A DNA stretch of 64,000 nt, taken from CAWGCE01 sp964480915. Its GTDB lineage: Bacteria > Planctomycetota > Planctomycetia > Pirellulales > Pirellulaceae. The position numbers and the translations under genes are program-made. Each line of letters opens with the position of its first letter. Within the stretch, counting starts at the first letter, position 1. The notes beneath the pieces were generated by a model. The model was given only the letters and a program-made list of their open reading frames with translations. It did no database searches and was not told where the DNA came from. Positions 56,106 to 64,000 of this stretch are shown piece after piece. The DNA is taken from positions 31,310 through 95,309 of the forward strand of contig CAYZRS010000017.1 of assembly GCA_964480915.1 (NCBI GenBank), in the 5' to 3' direction.

Positions 56106-57251
56106 ATGAAAAAGTCGTCGCGGGCGGTTGTGAATTTGTCGGATATTCCCAGTGCAGGTGCGGTGCAGCCGATCGATCCTTCGACCGCGTTTGCTCATAT
56201 CGATGGTGAGACGCAGGCCTATCCTCGCTATTTCAATACGCCGAACCAGGACGCGGTGGCGGCCAAGATCGCGGCGCTGGAATCGGCTGACGCGGGGCTG
56301 ATCTTCGGCAGCGGCATGGCGGCGATCAGCACAACGATGACGGCGTTACTTCAACCGGGCGATCATGCGGTCTTTTTGAAAGGGCTCTACGGGGGCTCGC
56401 AGGCGTTCATTCTGAACGAGCTGGAGGATCGGCAAGTCTCCTTTACGTTTGCCTCGAAAGAGATCGATTCGTTCGCTGCCGCGCTGCAAGACAATACGCG
56501 GCTGATCTACCTCGAATCGCCAACGAACCCTACGCTGGACATCGTCGACCTGCGCGCGATCGCCAAGCTGGCTCGGGAACGCGATGTGCTGACGGTCATC
56601 GACAATACGTTTGCGTCACCGATCAACCAAAATCCAATCGAACTTGGCATCGATGTGGTCATTCACAGTGGCACCAAGTATCTGGGTGGACACAGCGATT
56701 TGTGCAGCGGCGCGGTCGTGGCTGCGGACGATTTGATCCGGCAGATTCATAAGAAGGCGAAGTTGTACGGGGGTAGCTTGAATGCGATCTCGGTCTACTT
56801 GCTCGATCGCAGTTTGAAAACACTCGACGTCCGCGTGCAACGGCAGACCCAGCAAGCAGCCAAAATTGCAGAGTTCCTCCAAGAGCAACCTTCGGTGGTA
56901 CGAGTTCTATATCCCGGCTTGAAAGCTCACCCCGATCACGAAATCGCCCAAGGACAAATGCACGGGTTTGGGGCCATGATCGCCTTTGAATTGGCGGCGA
57001 GTGTTTCGGTCACTCAATTTTTGAAAAACCTCAGGCTGGTGCGAGCCGCATTGAGCCTGGGTGGTGTCGAAAGTTCGGTTTGTGTGCCGGCGACGACCTC
57101 GCATCGGGATGTTCCCGCGGAAACGCTGGAAGAACTGGGGATGACACCGCAAGTCGTCCGATTAAGTGTTGGCATCGAAGACTTGGCAGACATTACAAGT
57201 GATTTGGAGCAAGCAATTCGCTTGGCGACCGCCTCGGTGGCAGCAAACTAG
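56106..57251 (+). CDS. trans-sulfuration PLP enzyme (Cys/Met metabolism family)
   Basis: A 381-residue enzyme of the cystathionine gamma-synthase/gamma-lyase family. The PLP lysine is in VIHSGTKYLGGHSDLCSG; the N-terminal YPRYFNTPNQDAVAAKIAALE and FGSGMAAIS motifs and the C-terminal RLSVGIEDLADITSDL are typical. ATG 56106 has AAGGGG; a TTG one codon earlier is possible. Gamma-synthase and gamma-lyase cannot be told apart. It lies inside the type VII-like gene run. Confidence 0.9.
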   Translation: MKKSSRAVVNLSDIPSAGAVQPIDPSTAFAHIDGETQAYPRYFNTPNQDAVAAKIAALESADAGLIFGSGMAAISTTMTALLQPGDHAVFLKGLYGGSQAFILNELEDRQVSFTFASKEIDSFAAALQDNTRLIYLESPTNPTLDIVDLRAIAKLARERDVLTVIDNTFASPINQNPIELGIDVVIHSGTKYLGGHSDLCSGAVVAADDLIRQIHKKAKLYGGSLNAISVYLLDRSLKTLDVRVQRQTQQAAKIAEFLQEQPSVVRVLYPGLKAHPDHEIAQGQMHGFGAMIAFELAASVSVTQFLKNLRLVRAALSLGGVESSVCVPATTSHRDVPAETLEELGMTPQVVRLSVGIEDLADITSDLEQAIRLATASVAAN

Positions 57252-57277
57252 CAGAGTAAGAGAGTGGCCCAAAGCAC

Positions 57278-60200
57278 GTGAACGACAGCTCGAACCAAAC
57301 GCCGCCCACAATTTCGACTCAGCGCCAGACGGGGTTGCTGCAGTCGCTTGCCGATCTGATCAAACATCGGTCGGTAACGGAAATCGAAATTGAGGCCGAT
57401 TACAAACGCAATGTCGCGGAGTGCAACGCACAGCACGCCGCTGCGGCCGAAGAACTTTCGAAAACGCACGAAGAAGAAACCGACTCGCTCAACGCAAAGT
57501 ATCTCAGTCGGTTGGAAACGGCTCGGCTATCCTTCGAGTCGAATTCGGCACGGACTCACGAACAGCGCGAAGCGTCACTCGAATTGGCACAGGCCAAGCA
57601 TCGAGAAGCCATCGATGCTGCCGATTTGGCACTCCGCCAGGCCTTGGATCTGGCCGAAGCCAACTTTGACCAAGACACACAGTTGGCCGAAAGCGTTGCC
57701 TTGCAGGCGAAGACGACGGCCGACAACACAGCCGAGCAGTTTGTCTGGCTCGAATCTCAGGGACAGAAGTTGTTGAAGCGGCGCGGGACGCAATTCACAA
57801 CGCCCGCCTCGCAGGCGATGGGAGAGCACGCAGCGGCTGCGGCGCTGCTGGGCGAATACGGTGAATCGGCCAAACAGGCTCACGAGAGAATCCAAGAATT
57901 GAGCCGCTGGAAGTCGGTCAAGTATTGTGATGAAGGCTGGCCGGTCATCGTCTTTTTCGTGGTGTTGGGGCTGGGGGGAGTTGCCACGGGCTTGCAGCTC
58001 GGTTGGGGATCGTGGCAGTGGATCGTGCGCAACTTGGTAGGTGCAGCCGTCGTTTCTCTTGGCACGTGGGGCCTGTTGGAGGCCTTTGTGCGTCGGCAGG
58101 CGGCGTCGCTGATCGATGAAATCAAGGAGTCGCTCGGGCTCGCTTCGCTCAAACTCAATAACGCCCAGTCGATGGTATCCATCGAACACAAAGAGCGGGA
58201 AAGGCAATTGGAAGCTCGCCGGGCCAAGCAGGAATCGCAGGCTCGCACGACGTACGAAACGACCAAAGCCGACTTGGATTCGCAATTGGAGAACCATTCG
58301 AATCTTGTTGTTCAGAAAGCGGTCGAGCAACTGTCGACGCTGCAGACCACTTGGGATGCGGAGGCCGATGGCTTCCGAAAGAAATTTCCCCCGATGATCC
58401 AAGAGAAGCAGCAGGCGTTTGAGCAGCTGACGAAACGGATGGTCGATGAACGCGACGCGAAGCTGGAGCGTTTCGCGAAAGAATACAATGAGCGCTGGGA
58501 TTCGCTGATCGAGTCCTGGAAGCAGGGTGTCACGGGTACTTTCCGCGACGTCGATGAAATGAACCAGTTTTGTGACGCGAAATTTCCTGCTTGGGATGCG
58601 GTCGACTGGAATTCCTGGCAACCGACGAATGAAGACTTGCCGGCGCTTCGCATTGGGAACTACTCGGCCGATCTCACCGGTTTTGAAGGTGGCCTGTCAG
58701 AGCGAGATCGTTTGAAGATCGATCGCACCGAACTGGAACTGCCGGCGGTACTTTCGTTTCCAGGGTCACCTTCGTTGCTCCTGGAAGCACAAAACGAGGG
58801 ACGCGATGCGGCGGTCGGCGTGATCCAAAACGCAATGTTGCGGATGCTCACATCGCTGCCGGCTGGCAAGGTGCGTTTCACGATCATTGATCCGACCGGG
58901 CTGGGCCAAAATTTTTCCGCTTTCATGCATTTGGCCGACTACGACGATCGGCTTATTTCGAATCGCATTTGGACCGAAACGCAACATATTAACCAACGCC
59001 TGGCCGACCTGACCGAGCATATGGAAAACGTCATTCAGAAGTACTTGCGAAACGAGTTCGATTCGATTCAGCAATACAACGAGCAGGCGGGAGAGGTTGC
59101 CGAGCCGTTTCAAGTGTTGGTTGTCGCCAATTTTCCGGCGAACTTTTCGGAAGACGCGGCGCGGCGGTTGGTGAGCATCTCGTCCAGCGGTGCTCGCTGT
59201 GGCGTCTACACGCTGATCAGTGCCGACACGAAGATGAAACCGCCGCGAAATTTTGACCTGGCCGACATCGAGGCCAATTCGAACACGTTGGTTTGGGCCG
59301 ACGGCAAGCTGCAGTGGAAGCGACCAGAGCTGGCTCGATTTCCGGTCACGCTCGAATCGCCACCGTCGGACGAACGAGTTACCGAAATTATCTGCGCCGC
59401 TGGCCGGCACGCCAAAGATGCCAACCGGGTCGAAGTCCCGTTTGCCTCGGTCGTACCCGATCGCAGTCAATGGTGGACTCACGACAGTCGATCGGAAGTG
59501 CAAGTGCCGCTCGGTCGAGCTGGGGCGACGCAGTTGCAGAATCTTCATCTTGGAAAAGGGACGTCCCAGCACGTTTTGATTGCTGGAAAGACTGGCTCGG
59601 GTAAATCGACCTTCATGCACGCGCTCGTCACGAACATGGCGATTCACTACGCACCGACCGAGCTGCAGTTTTACCTCGTCGACTTTAAGAAGGGTGTTGA
59701 GTTCAAAACGTATGCCCAATTCGGTTTGCCGCACGCGCGCGTCATCGCGATCGAAAGTGAACGCGAGTTTGGTCTGAGCGTTTTGCAGCGGCTGGATCAA
59801 GAATTGCAGCAGCGGGGCGATAAATTCCGATCGGCTGGAGTGCAGTCGCTGGCCGGTTATCGAGACGCCCATCCGGACGCTGTCATGCCACGTTTGGTGC
59901 TGCTGGTGGACGAATTCCAAGAGTTCTTCGTCAAGGACGACAAGATCGCTCAGGACTCGTCGCTCTTGCTCGACCGATTAGTGCGGCAGGGGCGTGCGTT
60001 TGGGATTCATGTGGTCTTGGGATCGCAGACGTTGGCCGGTGCTTATACGTTGGCCCGCAGCACGATCGGGCAGATGGCAGTGCGAATCGCGTTGCAGTGT
60101 AGCGAAGCGGATGCTCACTTGATCCTCAGCGAAGAAAACACGGCGGCTCGGTTACTCAGTCGGCCCGGCGAAGCGATCTACAACAACGCGAACGGTCTAT

Positions 60201-61195
60201 TCGAAGGGAACCATCCGTTCCAAATCGTTTGGCTTCCAGATGCGGAACGGGAAGATTACCTGCAACAGTTAGAAACAATGGCCCGCGATCAGGGAGTCAC
60301 AACGACGCCCCCGATCGTCTTTGAAGGAAATGTCGCGGCCGATTTGAGCAAGAATCGTCTGCTGAACGACTTGCTTGAGGAGCCGCCGGCGGCGGACAAG
60401 TTGCCGATCGCCAAGGCCTGGCTCGGCAGTGCAATTGCGATCAAGGATCCGACCGATATCGTTCTCAGACGTCAAAGTGGAAACCATCTGTTAATCGCCG
60501 GACAGGACGAACAGATGGCTGCCGGTATTTTGACGAGCTGCGTCATCGGATTGGCGGCCGCTCATCCGCAGCGGAATGGCAGTTCGGCACCAGGGGCCAA
60601 GTTTCACGTGCTGGACGGGGGCGGGTTCGAGTCGCTCGATTTCGATTTTGGTGCACGTCTCAAGCGGAAGCTAACGCTCGACATACACTCGGTGGAAAAC
60701 GCCGATGTGGCTACGGTGATCGACCAGTTGGCAACCGAAGTGACTCGTCGGATTGATGAGCGCGACGCGAGCGGCGAGAGTCAGTTCTTGGTCGTCTATA
60801 ACTTGGCTCGCTTCCGCCAATTGCGCAAATCGGAAGACGATTACGGCATGTCCGGTTTTGGGGAAGAAGAATCCAAGGACCCGGGCAAGCAATTTGCTCA
60901 TATTATTAAGGAAGGTCCGAACGTCGGCATCCACGTCTTGATGTGGTGCGATACCTTCAACAACGTCACGCGGTGGCTTGACCGAACGACGCTGCGCGAC
61001 GTCGCTTGGCGCGTGCTCTTCCAAATGAGCGCCACCGACAGCAGTAATTTGATGGATTCGGCCGCTGCCAGCCAACTGGGAATGCATCGAGCCATCGTCT
61101 ACAGCGACGAACGGGGCGAATTCGAGAAGTTCCGCCCCTACGGCGTACCGAGCGATGAGTTCTTTGGTCAGGTGAGTGACGTCTTCCAGCGATGA
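57278..61195 (+). CDS. EccC/EssC-like FtsK/SpoIIIE ATPase of a type VII-secretion-like system
   Basis: A 1305-residue protein from GTG 57278. Coiled coil (about 30-160), two TM helices (about 222-240 and 248-270), and a second coiled coil (about 280-420). Then three ATPase-like domains. First (about 480-700) degenerate: LLLEAQNEGRDAAVGV and FTIIDPTGLGQNF. Second (about 740-1030) canonical: Walker A AGKTGSGKSTF at 769-779, Walker B RLVLLVDEFQEF near 875. Third (about 1045-1290) degenerate: LLIAGQDEQMAAGIL. Three tandem FtsK domains are the mark of EccC/EssC, but there the first is usually the active one. No FHA domain. Confidence 0.85.
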   Translation: MNDSSNQTPPTISTQRQTGLLQSLADLIKHRSVTEIEIEADYKRNVAECNAQHAAAAEELSKTHEEETDSLNAKYLSRLETARLSFESNSARTHEQREASLELAQAKHREAIDAADLALRQALDLAEANFDQDTQLAESVALQAKTTADNTAEQFVWLESQGQKLLKRRGTQFTTPASQAMGEHAAAAALLGEYGESAKQAHERIQELSRWKSVKYCDEGWPVIVFFVVLGLGGVATGLQLGWGSWQWIVRNLVGAAVVSLGTWGLLEAFVRRQAASLIDEIKESLGLASLKLNNAQSMVSIEHKERERQLEARRAKQESQARTTYETTKADLDSQLENHSNLVVQKAVEQLSTLQTTWDAEADGFRKKFPPMIQEKQQAFEQLTKRMVDERDAKLERFAKEYNERWDSLIESWKQGVTGTFRDVDEMNQFCDAKFPAWDAVDWNSWQPTNEDLPALRIGNYSADLTGFEGGLSERDRLKIDRTELELPAVLSFPGSPSLLLEAQNEGRDAAVGVIQNAMLRMLTSLPAGKVRFTIIDPTGLGQNFSAFMHLADYDDRLISNRIWTETQHINQRLADLTEHMENVIQKYLRNEFDSIQQYNEQAGEVAEPFQVLVVANFPANFSEDAARRLVSISSSGARCGVYTLISADTKMKPPRNFDLADIEANSNTLVWADGKLQWKRPELARFPVTLESPPSDERVTEIICAAGRHAKDANRVEVPFASVVPDRSQWWTHDSRSEVQVPLGRAGATQLQNLHLGKGTSQHVLIAGKTGSGKSTFMHALVTNMAIHYAPTELQFYLVDFKKGVEFKTYAQFGLPHARVIAIESEREFGLSVLQRLDQELQQRGDKFRSAGVQSLAGYRDAHPDAVMPRLVLLVDEFQEFFVKDDKIAQDSSLLLDRLVRQGRAFGIHVVLGSQTLAGAYTLARSTIGQMAVRIALQCSEADAHLILSEENTAARLLSRPGEAIYNNANGLFEGNHPFQIVWLPDAEREDYLQQLETMARDQGVTTTPPIVFEGNVAADLSKNRLLNDLLEEPPAADKLPIAKAWLGSAIAIKDPTDIVLRRQSGNHLLIAGQDEQMAAGILTSCVIGLAAAHPQRNGSSAPGAKFHVLDGGGFESLDFDFGARLKRKLTLDIHSVENADVATVIDQLATEVTRRIDERDASGESQFLVVYNLARFRQLRKSEDDYGMSGFGEEESKDPGKQFAHIIKEGPNVGIHVLMWCDTFNNVTRWLDRTTLRDVAWRVLFQMSATDSSNLMDSAAASQLGMHRAIVYSDERGEFEKFRPYGVPSDEFFGQVSDVFQR

Positions 61196-61262
61196 TTCCT
61201 CTGCGATTTCGGTTGCCCGGTCTTCGTGATCGCGCAACCTGTCTTTCCCATGCCTGCCGGCC

Positions 61263-61268
61263 TATAAT
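61263..61268 (+). promoter_or_regulatory. -10 box (TATAAT) close to the ABC gene start
   Basis: A perfect TATAAT lies only eight bases before the ATG at 61277. The implied start of transcription would be at or about the ATG, giving a leaderless mRNA. The -35 box is weak (TGTCTT, about 17 bases upstream). Confidence 0.5.
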
Positions 61269-61276
61269 CCGTGGCC

Positions 61277-62290
61277 ATGGCGATCATTGAAATCAAAAAA
61301 CTGTCGAAGTCCTACAAGGTCTACCAGAAACGGGAGGGTCTTGGTGCGTCGTTGCGAGGCCTGTTTCATCGCGAATATCGCGAAGTGAAGGCCGTACGTG
61401 AAATCGACCTGGAAGTCGAACAGGGCGAGTTCGTCGCTTTCTTGGGCCCCAACGGTGCCGGTAAAACGACGACGCTCAAATTGCTCTCGGGAGTTATCAC
61501 GCCCACTTCGGGCGAAGCGACGGTCATGGGCCATGTCCCGTGGTTGCGGGAAAACGCTTACCGCCGTCGCTTTGCGCTCGTCATGGGGCAAAAAAATCAA
61601 TTGTGGTGGGACCTGCCGGCCCAAGAGTCGTTTCGGCTCCATCAACAAATTTACCGCATCCCGATCAAGCAGTTCGATGAGACGATGGCCGAATTGTCGG
61701 AACTGCTGGACATTCAGCATCTCCTTCAGCAACCGGTGCGGGAATTGTCGCTCGGCGAACGGATGAAGATGGAGCTCACGGCGGCCTTGATCCATTCGCC
61801 CGACGTGCTTTTCTTGGACGAGCCGACGATCGGGTTGGATGTGGTTGCCCAGCATCGAATTCAGCAGTTCTTGAAGCAGTATCAGCAAGAACGGGCGATC
61901 ACGATCTTGCTGACCAGCCATTACATGAAGGATGTGGCGGCGCTTTGCCAGCGAGTCGTCATCATTGCTCAGGGGCAGATTCGCTACGACGGATCGCTGG
62001 CCGGCATCATTGATCGCTTTAGTGGACACAAATTGGTGACGCTACAATTCGGCGGCGAAACGATGCCAGACGATTTGGATCGATTTGGCGAAGTCATGGA
62101 AGTCGTCCCGCCGCGAGCCAGCATCCGCATCGAGCGCTCGGAAGTTGCCAAGGCGCTGAGTACGCTGCTCGACCGTCACACGATTGAAGATGTCAGCGTT
62201 GAGGATCCGCCGCTGGAAGAAGTGATTGCCGATCTGTTCTCGCAAGTCGACCACGACGACGAGACGGCCGAGGTGGTGGAGACGGCCTAA
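61277..62290 (+). CDS. ABC-2 type transporter, ATP-binding protein
   Basis: A 337-residue ATPase. Walker A GPNGAGKTTTLKLL, the signature variant LSLGERMKMELTAAL, Walker B VLFLDEPTIGLD, and H-loop LLTSHYMKD are all there. The QKNQLWWDLP region is typical of the ABC-2 exporter group with two separate permeases (DUF990 type). The C-terminal extension is acidic. Its stop overlaps the permease start (TAATG). Confidence 0.95.
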   Translation: MAIIEIKKLSKSYKVYQKREGLGASLRGLFHREYREVKAVREIDLEVEQGEFVAFLGPNGAGKTTTLKLLSGVITPTSGEATVMGHVPWLRENAYRRRFALVMGQKNQLWWDLPAQESFRLHQQIYRIPIKQFDETMAELSELLDIQHLLQQPVRELSLGERMKMELTAALIHSPDVLFLDEPTIGLDVVAQHRIQQFLKQYQQERAITILLTSHYMKDVAALCQRVVIIAQGQIRYDGSLAGIIDRFSGHKLVTLQFGGETMPDDLDRFGEVMEVVPPRASIRIERSEVAKALSTLLDRHTIEDVSVEDPPLEEVIADLFSQVDHDDETAEVVETA

Positions 62291-63147
62291 TGTACGCTCG
62301 CGCGATGACTTGGTGGACGATTCTGCGAGTCTCGCTGGAAGAGCGACTCGTTTACCGTGGCGATTTTGCGCTCGGTACCCTAATGCGGTTCTTGCCGATC
62401 ATCACGCAGATTTTTCTGTGGTGGGCCATCTTCGAGGCGATCCGTGCCGGCGACGGCACCGGCGCGGCAATCAAAGATTCGGTCGGCGACGCGAACATTC
62501 GTGGTTATTCGTATGAGGACTTCGTCGCCTACTACTTATTGACGATGCTGGCGCGGGCCTTTTCTAGCATGCCTTCGCTCGCCAGCGGGGTTGCTCAGCA
62601 AGTTCGCGATGGTGAAATCAAAAAGTACCTTGTGCAGCCGATCGATCTTGTCGGTTTCATGCTGCTCAGTCGCATTGCGCACAAGTTGGCTTACTATTCG
62701 GTAGCGATTGGCCCGTTTGCGCTCGTCTACTTTTTGTGTCGCGGCTACTTTCCCGGGTGGCCCGACCCGACGACACTGTGTGCCTTCTTGGCTTCTCTGG
62801 TGATGGGTTTTGTACTGGGCTTCTTTTTGGAAATCTCGATCGGCATGATCAGTTTTTGGTTCCTCGAAGTCAGCTCGCTGCTGTTTGTTTACATGCTGCT
62901 CAATTTCTTCCTGTCAGGGCACATGTTTCCGCTGGACATGCTGCCCGATTCAATTGGTGCCGTGGTGCAATTTCTGCCGCTGCAGTACCTCGCTTATTTT
63001 CCGGCAGCCGTCTTCTTGGGCAAAGTGCAGGGGCCCGATTTGGCGATGGGGCTGCTCATCGAATTGGCCTGGATTCTGTTTTTCATTGTCACATGTCGCG
63101 TCATGCTGCATCGGGGCTTGAAACGTTACAGCGGATTCGGGGGCTGA
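62290..63147 (+). CDS. ABC-2 type transporter permease (first)
   Basis: A 285-residue membrane protein with six or so TM helices. The N-terminal WWTILRVSLEERLVYRGDFALGTLMRF and the central VRDGEIKKYLVQPIDLVGFMLL are typical of the COG4587/DUF990 exporter permeases. The start overlaps the ATPase stop by one base, so the subunits are translationally coupled. The substrate is unknown. Confidence 0.92.
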   Translation: MYARAMTWWTILRVSLEERLVYRGDFALGTLMRFLPIITQIFLWWAIFEAIRAGDGTGAAIKDSVGDANIRGYSYEDFVAYYLLTMLARAFSSMPSLASGVAQQVRDGEIKKYLVQPIDLVGFMLLSRIAHKLAYYSVAIGPFALVYFLCRGYFPGWPDPTTLCAFLASLVMGFVLGFFLEISIGMISFWFLEVSSLLFVYMLLNFFLSGHMFPLDMLPDSIGAVVQFLPLQYLAYFPAAVFLGKVQGPDLAMGLLIELAWILFFIVTCRVMLHRGLKRYSGFGG

Positions 63148-63152
63148 CGAAC

Positions 63153-64000
63153 ATGGCACAATCGACTCATCCCAAGTACCTGAGTGTCTTCTGGACATTC
63201 GTTCGCAATAGCTTGGTCCGTGATCTTAGTTTCCGCGGCAACTTCTTTGTGGAAGCGATCGGAGCGATGTCATGGATGGCGATGAATCTGGGGTTCTACG
63301 TTCTGATTTTTCAGTACACCAATCAGATTGGTCCCGGTTCGGGTTGGGGTAAGTACGAGTTCTTCGTCTTCCTGTCGACGACCATGTTCGTCAACAGCGT
63401 CGTGCAGTCGTTCTTCATGCCGAATATGCAGCAGTTTAGTGAGCTGATTCGTACCGGCGGATTGGATTTCGCGTTGCTGAAACCGATCGACACTCAGTTT
63501 CTGATTTCACTGCAACGGATGGAGTGGTCGACGCTGTCGAATTTCGTGGTTGGGGTCGTGTTGATGGTCTACAGTTTGTGGAAGTTGACGACTCGGGAGA
63601 TCGATCCATTGCCGATTGAGCCGCTTTCCTACATCCTGTTTCCGTTCTATGTGCTCTGCGGGATCGTGATCATGTACAGTCTGATCATTAGCCTAGCCGC
63701 GACGAGTATCTGGCTCGGGCGCAATCAAACGCTTTACAACTTTTGGTTCTACATTACGAACTTCTCCCGCTATCCGATGGAGATCTACGGCGGGGCCTAT
63801 GGTTCGCCTCTGCGCTGGTTTTTCAGTTTCATCTTGCCCGTCTTGTTGGTCATCAATGTGCCGGCGGCGTTGCTCGCAAAGCCATTGTCGTCAGCCAACT
63901 GGGGGCTCCCTGCCTTCACGATTCTGGCGACGATTGGCAGCTTGTTGGCATCGCGTTGGGTTTTTACGCGGGCTTTGTTGAGCTACCGCAGCGCCAGTTC
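63153..64000 (+). CDS. ABC-2 type transporter permease (second, 3' end outside the window)
   Basis: The open frame from ATG 63153 runs without stop to the edge of the window (282 codons), and the protein is probably nearly complete. It has VFWTFVRNSLVRDLSFRGNF and RTGGLDFALLKPIDTQFLIS, as in COG3694 exporter permeases, which pair with the COG4587 type. Six predicted TM helices. It follows the first permease by five bases. The ATPase and the two permeases make one exporter. Confidence 0.9.
   Translation, partial: MAQSTHPKYLSVFWTFVRNSLVRDLSFRGNFFVEAIGAMSWMAMNLGFYVLIFQYTNQIGPGSGWGKYEFFVFLSTTMFVNSVVQSFFMPNMQQFSELIRTGGLDFALLKPIDTQFLISLQRMEWSTLSNFVVGVVLMVYSLWKLTTREIDPLPIEPLSYILFPFYVLCGIVIMYSLIISLAATSIWLGRNQTLYNFWFYITNFSRYPMEIYGGAYGSPLRWFFSFILPVLLVINVPAALLAKPLSSANWGLPAFTILATIGSLLASRWVFTRALLSYRSAS

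Noticed and set aside
61211..61246. Weak hairpin (GGTTGC / GCAACC) after the EccC-like gene followed by TGTCTTT
   Set aside because: The stem is only 6 bp, the loop is 17 bases and the T tract is poor.

Overview
The window looks like a stretch of chromosome from a planctomycete, probably of the Pirellula/Blastopirellula type. That placement is an inference from gene content; no marker RNA is present. The signs are a secreted GDSL hydrolase with dockerin-like repeats and a PEP-CTERM tail, lysine-rich histone-H1-like proteins, DUF1573 and multihaem-cytochrome secreted proteins, TPR proteins with signal peptides, and a scattered (not fully clustered) fatty-acid/ribosomal gene order. Most of it is ordinary housekeeping sequence in long minus-strand runs. 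I saw no tRNA, rRNA, CRISPR array or insertion sequence. Two 100-N scaffold gaps interrupt it.

Layout. 1-5.8 kb: small basic protein, secreted TPR/EF-hand-like protein, thiol peroxidase, BON protein, and serine biosynthesis (serC-serA). 5.9-8.6 kb: TPR protein, H1-like protein and FHA protein. 8.6-13.9 kb: complete glycine cleavage operon gcvT-gcvH-gcvPA-gcvPB ending in a lipoate ligase-like gene. 14-21.5 kb: GDSL hydrolase, RNase R, YhaM-type exonuclease, ProRS and DUF4416. 21.7-29.9 kb: DUF1573 protein, UshA-like/cytochrome c554-like protein, DEAD-box helicase, RecQ-like helicase, a thioredoxin-like gene with an in-frame TGA, and YebC. 30-38.8 kb: nusA-infB-rbfA, an EndoIII-like protein with an H1-like tail, and a TPR protein. 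38.9-44.6 kb: rpmF, fabG, acpP, fabF, a secretin-like protein and a ketosynthase without the catalytic Cys. 44.8-54.7 kb: ruvB, glycosyltransferase, GNAT, UbiA-like, ruvA, ruvC, cysS, ispF and a DHODH-like membrane protein. 54.9-61.2 kb: WXG100-like proteins and a three-domain FtsK/SpoIIIE ATPase, i.e. a type VII-secretion-like locus. 61.3-64 kb: ABC-2 exporter genes, the last running off the end.

The two strongest observations are these. (1) A probable selenoprotein at 28565-29110: a membrane-anchored thioredoxin-fold protein whose redox motif reads UGA-Gly-Gly-Cys, with a bSECIS-like hairpin 23 nt after the UGA. (2) A compact type VII-secretion-like locus at 54943-61195 in which the canonical P-loop sits in the middle ATPase domain. 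Also notable are a ketosynthase with Cys->Glu and His->Asn replacements beside an intact FabF, a 165-bp tandem duplication at the 3' end of cysS, and a scaffold gap flanked by an identical 55-bp overlap that is probably no gap at all.
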